DNA from: Bartonella bacilliformis KC583
GTDB lineage: Bacteria; Pseudomonadota; Alphaproteobacteria; Rhizobiales; Rhizobiaceae
DNA: 64,000 bases
Direction: 5' to 3'
Assembly (NCBI RefSeq): GCF_000015445.1
Contig: NC_008783.1
Coordinates: 62,001-126,000 of the forward strand
Shown: positions 1 through 9,084 of the stretch, piece after piece
Layout of the letters: every line of letters begins with the position of its first letter
Position numbering within the stretch: the stretch's first letter is position 1
The notes under the pieces: model-generated
What the model saw: the letters and a program-made list of their open reading frames with translations, nothing else
What the model was told of the DNA's origin: nothing
Databases searched by the model: none
Program-made: the position numbers and the translations under genes

Positions 1-516
1 CATCGTTTAGAAACAGAAAAACGACGTGGGGAAACTGTTACACAAGAGCAGAGTGAAGCTTTGGTAGAACGTCAAGCTCAATTACAGTCTGAATTATCGG
101 TGTTAGAAAAGGAATTGTCAGAGCAAGGTTTTGAAAAGGGTGGTGTGTTGAAAGAGGCAGAAGAGAAAATGAATTCTGCAAAAGCTGCCCTTGGTCATGG
201 AAACCACGAGACATCTGTAAAAAATCAATCAGATGTCTTAGAATCTTTGCGACAAGGTGCACAAAATATTTTACAAAAAATGCGTGAAGCGTTGAAACAA
301 TCTGAAGATATGCAAAATGCTGCTGAGTCTCAAGATCCATTAGGACGTCCCTTATCTTCAGACAGTGATCAGGGGCAAAACGGTAAGACTATGTCTCAGG
401 AGGGTGATAAGGCGCAGGCACGGCAAATTCTGGAAGAAATTCGCAGGCGTCTCAACAAGGACCATCTCTCTGAAGAAGAAAAGAATTATCTTGAAAGGTT
501 GTTGCATTTTCACTAA
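1..516 (+). CDS. C-terminal end of a TIGR02302/DUF4175-type membrane protein (5' truncated by window)
   Basis: The reading frame is open from base 1, so only the last 171 residues are visible. The visible part is very rich in Glu, Gln and Lys and probably forms coiled coil. It ends with a DPLGRP element followed by a helix-turn-helix-like tail (QARQILEEIRRRL then YLERLL). As I recall the family, this is the characteristic C-terminus of the large alphaproteobacterial TIGR02302/DUF4175 proteins, which have membrane helices at the N-terminus (outside this window) and a low-complexity Gln/Met-rich middle. Their biochemical function is not established. The family call rests on the tail motif only. 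Confidence 0.75.
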   Translation, partial: HRLETEKRRGETVTQEQSEALVERQAQLQSELSVLEKELSEQGFEKGGVLKEAEEKMNSAKAALGHGNHETSVKNQSDVLESLRQGAQNILQKMREALKQSEDMQNAAESQDPLGRPLSSDSDQGQNGKTMSQEGDKAQARQILEEIRRRLNKDHLSEEEKNYLERLLHFH

Positions 517-797
517 CGAGGGCGCTTTTCTTATAATATCTTTTTTGGAAAAAGTGCATTTTCTCATAAGAAGCAGATAGGAAATGCTCGTAGGAGAAGT
601 TTTATTGGAAGAGAAGACGCAAAGGGGAATAATAATGAAGCTATTAAAGTCATGACAACATTGTTGAGATGATTTCATCATTTGGATTTATAAAGTATGA
701 AGGGTATCTATTCTTGCAGAGAAAAGGTGAAATCTCCATAAACTAGATCTACGAAGATCTGCACTATTTAAAATTTTTTTCTACACGGTACATTACG

Positions 798-1532
798 TTG
801 GATATAATCACACTGAGAGATTTTTATGCTTCTCCACTCGGTACGCGGGTGCAAACGACGCTGTGTGAGCAACTTAATATAAAATGGCCAAATCTTGATG
901 ATAAACGCGTCTTGGGTTTTGGTTATTCTTTGCCTTATCTTGCTGCATTGCATGCACGTGCACAACAGTGTTTTGCTTTCATGCCAGCTAATCAAGGTGT
1001 GACACCCTGGCCTTGTGCGGATAAGGTTGCGACAGCGCTCGTTTTTGAAGAAGATTTGCCTCTTCCTGATGCTTCAGTGGATTGTATTTTATTGATTCAT
1101 GCCCTGGAATATAGCGAAAATGCACGGGAAACACTCAATGAAATATGGCGTGTTTTGGCTCCTAATGGTCATTTGATTGTTATTGTTCCTAATCGTTGTG
1201 GATTATGGGCACGCAATGATCGCACGCCTTTTGGCTATGGCCAACCCTATAGTCGACAACAAATTGTTCGTTTATTTGAAGAAACAAATTTTATTGTCAG
1301 GTCTGTGCAAGAAATTGTGCATTATATGCCTTTTTCTGGGCGTGTTTCGCGGTTATTTTCACTTTTCTATGAACCTCTGGCGCGCTACCTGTTTCCTTAT
1401 TTTGGTGGATTGTTAATGTGCCAGGTCCAGAAACGTGTTTATCAAGGTCTATTTGTGCAGCGCCGCCAATCACGACGTGTGTTCATTCCTGTTTTATCAC
1501 CACAAGCTCGTGAAAAATGTACACCATCTTAG
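798..1532 (+). CDS. Class I SAM-dependent methyltransferase
   Basis: A 244-residue protein with a methyltransferase type 11 layout. A degenerate glycine-containing motif I (VLGFGYSLPYL) lies near residues 38-48. An acidic strand and the LPLPDASVDCILLIHALEY stretch follow at about residues 90-109, which is the usual motif II/III region, and then a helix with EIWRVLAPNGHLIVIVPN. The start is a TTG with no strong ribosome binding site, and an internal start is possible. The substrate cannot be told from sequence. In rhizobia a similar small methyltransferase often sits beside a glyoxalase II gene, which is not seen here. Fold call good, function unknown. Confidence 0.8.
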   Translation: MDIITLRDFYASPLGTRVQTTLCEQLNIKWPNLDDKRVLGFGYSLPYLAALHARAQQCFAFMPANQGVTPWPCADKVATALVFEEDLPLPDASVDCILLIHALEYSENARETLNEIWRVLAPNGHLIVIVPNRCGLWARNDRTPFGYGQPYSRQQIVRLFEETNFIVRSVQEIVHYMPFSGRVSRLFSLFYEPLARYLFPYFGGLLMCQVQKRVYQGLFVQRRQSRRVFIPVLSPQAREKCTPS

Positions 1533-1673
1533 TCTTCTCCTTGTATTGCAGGAAAAGAGAGTTGAGATGATCAGGACTTATGTGTTGAGCCATGCGTGTA
1601 AAAAATAAAATTAAGATGGTGCTCCCTTTAACAGTTCAGGTAATGCTCTTTCTAAAGATTAAAACAATATTCC

Positions 1674-2360
1674 CTAAAGGTTAAGGCGATACCCATTTTG
1701 ATCTGTGATGAGGATTTGTGCATTCGCAGGATCTTTTTCTATTTTTTTTCGCAGACGATAAATATGTGTTTCTAATGTATGGGTAACAATCTGCTCATTA
1801 TAGCCCCAAATCTGTTCTAACAAGGTTTCGCGGCTGATAACTTGGTTTTTTCTTGTGCAATAGAGATATTTAAGAATTGCAGCTTCTTTTTCTGTAAGAC
1901 GAATGTGATTATTCTGCTGATCAATGAGGAGTTTTTGCCCAGGTTTAAAATTATAGGGCCCAATATGAAAAACTGCATCTTCATTGTGTTCATATTGGCG
2001 CAGTTGAGCACGGATGCGCGCTAATAATACAGCGAAGCGGAAGGGTTTTGTTACATAATCATTAATGCCCACTTCAAGATTTAACAGACTATCACAATTG
2101 GTGTCATCACGAGTGATCATGATAATAGGAGCACGAAACCCTTGTTGACGGAGCTTGGTGACAGTTGTACGGTCATCAAGGTCAGAAAATTCAGCATCAA
2201 TAATGATAAGATTAATTCTTTTTTCTTGAGCTACAGTGATTCCTGCTTCAGCTGTTTTGGCTTGCAGGATTTCAAATTCCTTATATATTTGCAATTGTTC
2301 CACCAAAATGTGACGTAGATTATCATCCTCCTCAATGATTAAAAGGTTATAGTCGCTCAT
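1674..2360 (-). CDS. OmpR-family two-component response regulator (CenR-like)
   Basis: A 228-residue response regulator. The N-terminal receiver (about 1-120) has the acidic cluster EEDD at residues 10-13, the likely phosphoacceptor D55, a conserved Thr in IIMITRDD and the KPF lysine motif. The C-terminal winged-helix domain (about 130-228) has the LTEKEAAILKYL and THTLETHIYRLRKKIE elements typical of OmpR/PhoB DNA-binding domains. The sequence resembles the alphaproteobacterial regulator CenR, which controls envelope integrity, but I cannot confirm that name without a search. No histidine kinase is adjacent, so its partner is encoded elsewhere. Confidence 0.9.
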   Translation of the reverse strand: MSDYNLLIIEEDDNLRHILVEQLQIYKEFEILQAKTAEAGITVAQEKRINLIIIDAEFSDLDDRTTVTKLRQQGFRAPIIMITRDDTNCDSLLNLEVGINDYVTKPFRFAVLLARIRAQLRQYEHNEDAVFHIGPYNFKPGQKLLIDQQNNHIRLTEKEAAILKYLYCTRKNQVISRETLLEQIWGYNEQIVTHTLETHIYRLRKKIEKDPANAQILITDQNGYRLNL

Positions 2361-2390
2361 TTTTTTTCCTTATAAAAGCATGTTTGGATT

Positions 2391-2999
2391 ATGATTTTGA
2401 AAGTAGTTTCACGAAAAATGAGATTTCATGCAAGTAGAATTAAAAAGGAAACTGTAAAAAAGAAGACTTGTGTGACTCTTATAACCGTTCGTCGGCAAGT
2501 GCGCATGGCAGGCAGGCATACACAGGGTATCCTTTGTATAGGTCAGCATCGTTTATTTTGCGCTCTAGGACGCTCTGGTGTTTCTGCTTTTAAACATGAG
2601 GGCGATGGAGCGACACCTTTAGCGAAGATGCGCTGTTTAAGAGGATTTCGAGGTAATTTTTATCGGTCTTTACCGCGTTCAGCTTTATCTTTTCGCCGTA
2701 TTCGAGCCCATGATGGCTGGTGTAATGCAAGTGGGGACGCCAATTATAACCGTTTCGTCCGCCTTCCTTATTCTAAAAGTGCTGAAAAAATGCAGCGTGA
2801 GGATAATCTTTATGCAATTGGTCTTATTCTCGATTGGAATATTACAGAACGAAAAATGGCAAAAGGAAGTGCTATTTTTATGCATTTAGCGCGGGATAAT
2901 TATCAGCCGACAGAAGGGTGTATTGCGCTTTCCCGCCGTGATATGGAGCGGTTGCTGCCCTATATAAGTCAGCGAACAAAAATTGCGGTTTTAGCTTAA
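2391..2999 (+). CDS. YkuD/L,D-transpeptidase-like catalytic domain protein
   Basis: About 200 residues. The C-terminal half holds the catalytic signature of the YkuD family: H165 in AIFMHLA and, twelve residues on, a Gly-Cys pair (C177 in PTEGCIAL). These enzymes form 3-3 cross-links in peptidoglycan or attach proteins to it. The N-terminus is strongly basic and I see no signal peptide from either the ATG at 2391 or the ATG at 2418, so export is unexplained. The residue before the Gly-Cys pair is Glu where many members carry His. The gene runs divergently from the response regulator upstream and its stop overlaps the convergent EVE-domain gene by 4 bases. Confidence 0.75.
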   Translation: MILKVVSRKMRFHASRIKKETVKKKTCVTLITVRRQVRMAGRHTQGILCIGQHRLFCALGRSGVSAFKHEGDGATPLAKMRCLRGFRGNFYRSLPRSALSFRRIRAHDGWCNASGDANYNRFVRLPYSKSAEKMQREDNLYAIGLILDWNITERKMAKGSAIFMHLARDNYQPTEGCIALSRRDMERLLPYISQRTKIAVLA

Positions 3000-3424
3000 A
3001 GCATTTCTGGTTGAAGACCACCCATAGCACAAATTTCTTTCCATTCCTCTTCTGTAACGGGTTGTACTGATAATCGCATAGCTTTAACCAGTGTCATCGT
3101 GTTTAATTTTGGATTGGCTTTGATCTGTTTTAGTGAAACAGGGTTTGGCATATCACAAATAGCCCGAATATCCACACATTCCCAGCGTGGATCAGATGTT
3201 GTTGAATCAGGGTGCGTTTCAGCACAAATTTCTACAATGCCAACAATCTCTAACCCTTTATTGGAATGATAAAAAAACCCCTTATCACCATATTTCATGG
3301 CGCGCATGTTGTTGCGGGCTTGATAGTTGCGCACGCCATCCCATTGTTCTCCATCAAGGCCTTTTTTCTTTTGCATGGTCCATGACCATTTATCGGGTTC
3401 GGATTTAAAAAGCCAATAAGCCAC
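2996..3424 (-). CDS. EVE-domain (PUA-like) protein
   Basis: A 142-residue single-domain protein beginning MAYWLFKSEPDKWSW and containing WDGVRNYQARN and GDKGFFYHSN, the hallmark segments of EVE domains. The EVE fold is related to PUA and YTH domains. Known members bind modified bases in nucleic acid, and the family includes human THYN1. The bacterial housekeeping role is not settled. Length matches stand-alone EVE proteins, so the gene looks complete. It converges on the L,D-transpeptidase-like gene, and the two stop codons overlap. Confidence 0.9.
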   Translation of the reverse strand: MAYWLFKSEPDKWSWTMQKKKGLDGEQWDGVRNYQARNNMRAMKYGDKGFFYHSNKGLEIVGIVEICAETHPDSTTSDPRWECVDIRAICDMPNPVSLKQIKANPKLNTMTLVKAMRLSVQPVTEEEWKEICAMGGLQPEML

Positions 3425-3515
3425 GAAAAGCTCCTTTTCATAAAGTTTGATGCGGTTTCAGATTTTTTATGAATGCTCTAATAGTTTTTATATGCATTGT
3501 GGTTTTTGATCTCTT

Positions 3516-4610
3516 TCACACTTTTGCTCCACGGCGCCCTGTTCCGATTAAAGGCAAAGCGTTTTCATCTAACGGCCAACGTGAACGGGGGGCAATATCA
3601 AGCGGGCTTGTTTGCCCCCGTGCTATTCTCTCTGCACCAGCAAAAGCAATCATGGCAGCATTATCCGTACACAGAGAGGGAGGGGGGGCAATAAATTCAA
3701 AACTATGTTGATGGGCAAGATTTTGTAGAGTTAAACGAATGGCCTGATTAGCAGCAACACCGCCGGCAACAACAAAAGCTGGAGGGCGGTGCTCTTGGTT
3801 ATGAGAAGAAGGATATTGGCTGGTGAAATATTGCAAAGCCAAGTGAACACGATCTTGCAATGTATCGATGACGGCAGCTTGAAAACTTGCAGCGATGTCT
3901 GAAACATCCTGTTCTGAAAGAGGAGCCATAGCTGTTGCTGCTTGTCGAACAGCGGTTTTCAGACCAGAAAAAGAAAAATTGAGTTGTTTGTTCCCTTTTA
4001 AAGGTCGTGGCAGAGGGATGCGATTTTTGTCTCCCAAAAGAGCAGCCTTTTCAAGAGCTGGGCCACCAGGATAGGGAAGGCCTAAGAGTTTTGCGGTTTT
4101 ATCAAAAGCTTCCCCCAAGGCATCGTCAAAGGTTGTTCCTAGACGCTGATAGTTGCCTACTCCATGAACAAGGATCATTTGTGTATGGCCACCTGAGACC
4201 AGAAGCAATAAATAAGGAAAAGTGACTTGATGGGTAAGAACAGCTGTTAACGCATGACCTTCGAGATGATTAACAGCAATGAAGGGTTTTCCAGTGGCAA
4301 AAGCCAGTGCTTTTGCACTCATCAGGCCGACTAAAAGCCCCCCTATCAAACCGGGGCCACCGGTGACAGCAATCGCGTCAATCTCTTTCAGTGTTGTTTT
4401 AGCTTTTGCTAGTGCTTCGAGAATTAGAGTGTCGAGAATTTCAACATGGGCGCGTGCTGCAATCTCAGGCACAACACCGCCATAAGGCGCGTGATCTTCG
4501 ATTTGGCTCCAAACGATATTGGAGAGGATATGACTTTTTCCTTTTAAATTGTGTTCAATAACAGCGGTGGCAGTTTCGTCGCAACTTGTTTCTATTCCCA
4601 ACAGGCGCAT
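3516..4610 (-). CDS. tsaD: tRNA N6-adenosine threonylcarbamoyltransferase TsaD
   Basis: A 364-residue protein of the Kae1/TsaD (formerly Gcp) family, which transfers threonylcarbamoyl from TC-AMP to A37 of ANN-decoding tRNAs, working with TsaB and TsaE. It begins [14 protein letters not shown], the diagnostic N-terminus. The metal-binding HxxxH motif is at H115-H119 (NHLEGH), followed by [11 protein letters not shown] and the ASHK-fold glycine loop [18 protein letters not shown] near the C-terminus supplies the last metal ligand. It diverges from the decayed hem locus, and tsaD next to hemC is the usual rhizobial arrangement. Confidence 0.97.
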   Translation of the reverse strand: MRLLGIETSCDETATAVIEHNLKGKSHILSNIVWSQIEDHAPYGGVVPEIAARAHVEILDTLILEALAKAKTTLKEIDAIAVTGGPGLIGGLLVGLMSAKALAFATGKPFIAVNHLEGHALTAVLTHQVTFPYLLLLVSGGHTQMILVHGVGNYQRLGTTFDDALGEAFDKTAKLLGLPYPGGPALEKAALLGDKNRIPLPRPLKGNKQLNFSFSGLKTAVRQAATAMAPLSEQDVSDIAASFQAAVIDTLQDRVHLALQYFTSQYPSSHNQEHRPPAFVVAGGVAANQAIRLTLQNLAHQHSFEFIAPPPSLCTDNAAMIAFAGAERIARGQTSPLDIAPRSRWPLDENALPLIGTGRRGAKV

Positions 4611-4993
4611 TATAGGCTAAACCTTATGTTTAAAAATTCTTTAAGAATGATCGGTATCACGGACAGATAAAGATGCAAAGTGCTTCTCTTAAAGTTGGCT
4701 CTTATGAGCGTCAATAGGTATATAATTTTTGTGCAATGTTATGCATGACTCATCACTGTTTTTCTGTATTTTGTGCTACATATTAGTATTGGTGTGTTTA
4801 AAGTCTTTCGATCAAGGGGGCTGGCCTTAAACGTATCTCGTGAGAATGAACAATCGAATAATTGATCTACGGTATCAATTCTTAGTCAATAGGATGTAAG
4901 ACAGAGCCTGTAGCCATGGGGAGCGTTTGGCTCTTAAAGTTTCTTTCATTTTATTATTTTATTATCAGCAATGAGAGAGAAAAAGAGACAGTC
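4611..4993. other. Intergenic gap where rhizobia carry hemC and hemD
   Basis: About 380 bases with no intact gene between divergent tsaD and the mitofilin-like gene. In related rhizobia this slot usually holds hemC and hemD. An ATG at 4673 opens a 14-codon frame reading MQSASLKVGS before a TAG at 4715. Those residues resemble the usual start of HemC (MQ, then a Lys/Arg-Ile/Val-Gly strand), so this may be the fossil start of hemC. I recognise nothing of hemD. The identification is inference. Confidence 0.5.
4673..4717 (+). pseudogene. hemC: Possible remnant of the hemC start
   Basis: A 14-codon open stretch followed by TAG. The translated start, MQSASLKVGS, lines up with the beta strand that opens HemC (hydroxymethylbilane synthase) in rhizobia, and the position (divergent from tsaD, 62 bases away) is where hemC would begin. 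No further HemC motif is visible downstream. The match is short and could be chance. Confidence 0.35.
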
Positions 4994-6352
4994 ATGGTAG
5001 ATTCTTCAAAACCGAAAGAAAATCCGCATTATAAAGGTGTTAAGCGTAAGGCATCTGTCATTGAGCATGAAGAAATGCGTGATGATTCAGAGCAAAAAAC
5101 ACAAAATTTAGCAGAGTCCTCTGCATTACAGGAGTCTGCTGTAGTGAAAAAACAGAGCAAAGAAAAGCAAAAGGAAAAGAGCCGGTGTTCTTTTAGTGTG
5201 GCTTTGATTTGCTTGCTCATTTCAGGGATTGTGAGTGTTTTAACGACGTTGAGTCTTTTGATAGGGTTTCAACGGGATGGTTCTCTTTTCCCTTTTCTAA
5301 GTAGACATAATTCTGCAACAGAGCAAGCTTTGCAGATGGCGAAAACCGCACAAAATCAATCAGAAGCAACAGAAAGGCAATTGACACATCTTCTCCAAGA
5401 GCTTGATCTATTGAAAACAGATGTTTCTTCTGTCTCGCAAAGTGTCTCTCTTTTTGAAAAAGAGATGAGCTTTAAAGAAGAAGTCGGAAAAAATGTGGCA
5501 GATTTAGAGAGACAAGTGGCTGTTCTTGAAGATAAAGTGCAAGCTTTGGTTGAAACATCAAAAGATATGGAAGCGGTTCTTTCATCACAAAATTTTGAAG
5601 AGACTCAAAGCAACAAGATCTTACAAGAAGAAAACAAAAAAACTCTGACTAATCTAGAGCAAAAAGTTATGCTTTTTGAAGAGCATGTAAAAAATTCGGC
5701 TGAGATGTCAAAGGATAGGTCAACTTCGTTGACGGAAAACAATATAGAAAATGATGTAATGGAATTGAAAAAACAGCTCAACACTTTGCAAGAAAATATG
5801 GCAACGAAGAGTGGTGAAGAAAAATCTGTAAACATGCAAATGCTTACGGCAGTCAGTGCATTAAAAAATGCTGTAATGCGTGGCGGACCTTTCATTGATG
5901 AGTTAAAAGCCGTACAAAAGTTCTTCCCTGAATTGCCTGGGCTTGATATTTTACAAAAAAAAGCACGGACAGGTTTTTCCAATTCTAGGAAGCTTGCTCA
6001 TGATTTTGCAGCTGTTGCTGATATTATTGTTGGTTTGCAGAATATTGTTGCGCCAGAGGCTGGTTTTTTTGCACAGATTTTGACATGGATGAAAGGTCTT
6101 TTTGTTACACGGCCAATTGGCGATATTGCAGGAACAACAATGGAAGCAATTGTCGCACGGATGGAAGCTGCTATCCAGGAAGGTAACTATGAAAAGGCCT
6201 TAGAGGAATGGGAAGCTTTACCTAAGAACGCTCAAGATGCTTCAGCCGATTTTGCAAAGCAGCTTAAGCAAAAGCTCTCCGTTCGTAATATTTTACAAGA
6301 TTTGTTGACTTCTATTCAGCAAGGGCGTTTTGAGACGAGAAAGAGTAAGTGA
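4994..6352 (+). CDS. Mitofilin-like (COG4223) inner-membrane coiled-coil protein
   Basis: I chose the ATG at 4994 (after GAGAGAG-rich sequence) over an in-frame ATG at 4916, giving 452 residues. The order is a charged cytoplasmic N-terminus (1-65), one membrane helix (about 68-92), a long periplasmic coiled coil (about 105-290) and a conserved C-terminal globular part with AGFFAQILTWMKGLF and ARMEAAIQEGNYEKALEEW. This is the alphaproteobacterial homologue of mitofilin/Mic60, which shapes intracytoplasmic membranes where studied. It usually lies between hemD and hemY. Here hemC and hemD are missing. The next gene starts within a few bases of its stop, so the two are probably cotranscribed. Confidence 0.85.
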   Translation: MVDSSKPKENPHYKGVKRKASVIEHEEMRDDSEQKTQNLAESSALQESAVVKKQSKEKQKEKSRCSFSVALICLLISGIVSVLTTLSLLIGFQRDGSLFPFLSRHNSATEQALQMAKTAQNQSEATERQLTHLLQELDLLKTDVSSVSQSVSLFEKEMSFKEEVGKNVADLERQVAVLEDKVQALVETSKDMEAVLSSQNFEETQSNKILQEENKKTLTNLEQKVMLFEEHVKNSAEMSKDRSTSLTENNIENDVMELKKQLNTLQENMATKSGEEKSVNMQMLTAVSALKNAVMRGGPFIDELKAVQKFFPELPGLDILQKKARTGFSNSRKLAHDFAAVADIIVGLQNIVAPEAGFFAQILTWMKGLFVTRPIGDIAGTTMEAIVARMEAAIQEGNYEKALEEWEALPKNAQDASADFAKQLKQKLSVRNILQDLLTSIQQGRFETRKSK

Positions 6353-6363
6353 GATCAAGAGTA

Positions 6364-7959
6364 ATGATACGTGTTGTGGTGTATAGTTTTGCTGTTTGTG
6401 TGTTGGGTGCCCTTTTTGGGTGGGTTGCGAACCACAATAGTATTGTTGTCATTACATTTTTGCAAACGCGATTTGCTATTTCTTTATTAACACTTTTGAG
6501 TGTGTCTATTGTGCTCTTGGTTATGCTGGCCCTTGTCTGGTGGCTGTTGCGTGGTCTTTTTTTTGCTCCTAATGCTTTGCGTCGTTATTTTTCTACACGC
6601 CGCCAAAAAAAAGGTCGTGAAGCGCTTTCACAAGGGCTTCTTGCTGTTTTTTCTGGTGACTATGTTACGGCAAAAAAAATGGAAACATGTGCCTTAAAAT
6701 ATCTTGCAAATAATCATGAGCCGTTGATGAAGCTTTTACAGGCTCAAACCTTGTTTTTACAAAAGGATTCTATTCGCGCCATTGGTTTTTATGAAGAAAT
6801 GCGACAGGAGACGCCAACAAAACTTGCTGGGCTTTATGGTCTTTATCGTGAAGCTGTGGCTATGAAAGAGGATGAAGCAGCGCAGCATTATGCAGAAGAA
6901 GCGCTGGCTTTGTCGCCAGCACTTTTATGGGCTCATCAAGCTGTTATTGACCGGCTGAGTGCTGAGGGGCAATGGGATAAAGCGCTCGATGTTTTTGAAA
7001 AAGCACAAAAAGCTTTACCCCGTGCTGACCGTTGGACTGCAGAGCGTAATTACACATATGCCTTGTTGTTAAGTGGGCAGGCGCTTCAGCTTTTCAAAAC
7101 CCATCCTGTAAAAGCGCGTACAGCTATTTTAAAAGCACATAAATTACTGCCTGATTTTGTGCCAATAACAGTGATCACAGCTGATATTCTTTATAAATCC
7201 AATGAAGTACGTAAGGCTGATAAAATCATTTTCAATGCTTGGAAAAAGGAGCCCCATCCTGATCTTGGTGCATGTTATCTTAAGAATGAAGAAAGAGCCG
7301 TTGAGCGGTTGAAAAAGGCTAAAAAATTGGCTTCTTATAATGAAGACACTTTTGAATCAGCGTTTCTTGTTGCCAAGGCTGCTTTGGATGCAGGTGAAGT
7401 GGAATTTGCGAGAGAACAAGCACAAAAAGCCCTTCAACTTCACCCCCGTGAAAGCGTTTATTTATTATTGGCCGATATTGAAGAAGCACAAGGCAATGAT
7501 CAGCTATTGGTGCGTCAATGGCTTTCATTGGCGTTGCGTGCAGAGCGGGATCCTACATGGATGTGTGATGGAACTCTTTTTTCTTCTTGGTCAGCGGTAT
7601 CTCCGATAAGCGGGCGATTGGGCTGTTTTGAATGGAAAGCACCGCCACGTAGTCTTCCTTTAACATTAGAAATCGATCCTATAGAGCCAAAAGATGTTGG
7701 TGATGTTGGTCCTATGGTGCTAAAAAATGTTGATCCTGTAATGGCTGAAAAGGAAGAAAAAGAGGATGTTGTGACGGAAATAACTTTCGTTAACGATGAA
7801 CTCTTAAATGAAATTTCACCTATAAAAGATGGTTTTTTGCCTCAAAATTCAGCTAAGAAAAAAATTAGCAATCAAACACGTTTGAATGTTGATGATCCAG
7901 GAGTGAAAATAGCAGAAAGAGATATTCTTTCATCGAAAGAGCAATTTCGAGCTTTATAA
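6364..7959 (+). CDS. hemY: HemY N-terminal domain / TPR membrane protein
   Basis: I chose the ATG at 6364 (MIRVVVYSF) over an in-frame GTG at 6349, because family members begin MIR followed by a membrane helix. The 531-residue protein has two N-terminal membrane helices (about 4-22 and 39-63) and then a TPR-like helical repeat region to about residue 400. A Glu/Asp/Lys-rich tail that looks disordered follows. HemY in this sense is the TPR protein named from the hem operon, not protoporphyrinogen oxidase; its biochemical role is unclear. Its survival beside a lost hemC/hemD pair suggests a function independent of haem synthesis. Confidence 0.85.
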   Translation: MIRVVVYSFAVCVLGALFGWVANHNSIVVITFLQTRFAISLLTLLSVSIVLLVMLALVWWLLRGLFFAPNALRRYFSTRRQKKGREALSQGLLAVFSGDYVTAKKMETCALKYLANNHEPLMKLLQAQTLFLQKDSIRAIGFYEEMRQETPTKLAGLYGLYREAVAMKEDEAAQHYAEEALALSPALLWAHQAVIDRLSAEGQWDKALDVFEKAQKALPRADRWTAERNYTYALLLSGQALQLFKTHPVKARTAILKAHKLLPDFVPITVITADILYKSNEVRKADKIIFNAWKKEPHPDLGACYLKNEERAVERLKKAKKLASYNEDTFESAFLVAKAALDAGEVEFAREQAQKALQLHPRESVYLLLADIEEAQGNDQLLVRQWLSLALRAERDPTWMCDGTLFSSWSAVSPISGRLGCFEWKAPPRSLPLTLEIDPIEPKDVGDVGPMVLKNVDPVMAEKEEKEDVVTEITFVNDELLNEISPIKDGFLPQNSAKKKISNQTRLNVDDPGVKIAERDILSSKEQFRAL

Positions 7960-8041
7960 AATTATCATGGCTATTGTTGACAGACGTAATTTGCGTATGC
8001 TTTAGAATGCCCAACCATGTTATAAAGCTATTAATTGAATT

Positions 8042-8809
8042 ATGTTTTCTGTAGAGCAATATTTGGATCACAAACAAAGGGGCAATAAACCAAAAATTGC
8101 AATCGTTCTTCATCGTCCATCTGGAGGGATAGGTCATGTGGGATCTTTTTTGCAACAGAGTGGCTTTTCTCTTGATATTTATTGTCCCATTTTGGGACAA
8201 AAACTTCCCGATACATTAGAACATCATGCTGGTGTTGTTATTTTAGGTGGGCCGATGAGTGTGAATGACAGGGATGCATATATTGGTGAAGAAATTGATT
8301 GGATTTCCCTATCTCTGAAAGAAAATAAGCCTTTTTTAGGTATTTGTCTTGGAGCACAAATGTTAGCACGAAATCTAGGAGGGCGTATTGAGGCAAGACG
8401 TGATGGATATGTAGAAATGGGCTGGTATCCTCTGCAGGTGATGCCACAAGGCGAGACAATGATGGATTGGCCAAAAATGGTTTATCATTTTCATAATGAA
8501 GGAATTTATGATTTGCCTAAAGACGTTATTCTGTTGGCAACAGGGCAAACATATCCTGTACAAGCATTCCGCTATGGAGATAAGGCATGGGGTTTGCAAT
8601 TTCATCCTGAATTAACACGTATGATGATACGAAATTTGGTGGTGCATTTGGCTAAAAATTTGACTCAAAAGGGTGCTCAACCTGCTTCTATGCATTTTGA
8701 AGGTTACTCAATGTATGGTCAGGCTTTGCATGAGTGGTTTAAAAATGTATTGCAACAGATTTTTAGTGCTTCTTCTGCCTTTTATACGGAAGCTGAGAGC
8801 CATAATTAG
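8042..8809 (+). CDS. Class I glutamine amidotransferase domain protein (GMP-synthase-like)
   Basis: A 255-residue stand-alone GATase1 protein. The nucleophile C102 lies in the elbow motif FLGICLGAQMLA. The catalytic His-Glu pair is H188 and E190 in WGLQFHPE. The oxyanion strand VVILGGPMSV is at about 65-74. The partner domain that would use the ammonia is not fused, and this family is annotated only as GMP-synthase-like glutamine amidotransferase. The last 50 residues extend past the catalytic domain. The substrate is unknown. The gene stands alone, separated from HemY by 82 bases. Confidence 0.88.
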   Translation: MFSVEQYLDHKQRGNKPKIAIVLHRPSGGIGHVGSFLQQSGFSLDIYCPILGQKLPDTLEHHAGVVILGGPMSVNDRDAYIGEEIDWISLSLKENKPFLGICLGAQMLARNLGGRIEARRDGYVEMGWYPLQVMPQGETMMDWPKMVYHFHNEGIYDLPKDVILLATGQTYPVQAFRYGDKAWGLQFHPELTRMMIRNLVVHLAKNLTQKGAQPASMHFEGYSMYGQALHEWFKNVLQQIFSASSAFYTEAESHN

Positions 8810-9017
8810 TCTAAAAATCATCATAAAAAATGTTGGATATTCTCTTACTCTATGAAATGAAACGACATGGAAGTGAAGAGGGCTTTTTTTGTTTTCTGCA
8901 TGTAGTGCTTCTGTTCAGCATTTATTGTCTACACCAAGCTAATGCCTAAGTGCAATAATCTGCACACTTTGTCGATTTATACTGAAAAATGCAAATGGTC
9001 ACTCTTATCTACCGCAA

Positions 9018-9041
9018 CTCCTTTGTAACTCGACAAAGGAG
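9018..9041 (-). terminator. Hairpin downstream of gdh
   Basis: A perfect 8-bp stem (CTCCTTTG and CAAAGGAG) with an 8-base loop, about 45 bases past the gdh stop. It lacks a clear U-run on the minus strand, so it may be a Rho-assisted or 3'-end-protecting hairpin rather than a classical terminator. Confidence 0.35.
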
Positions 9042-9084
9042 CAGGGGAACTAAGTTATTCAAAATAGGCTCTCTACACACCATC

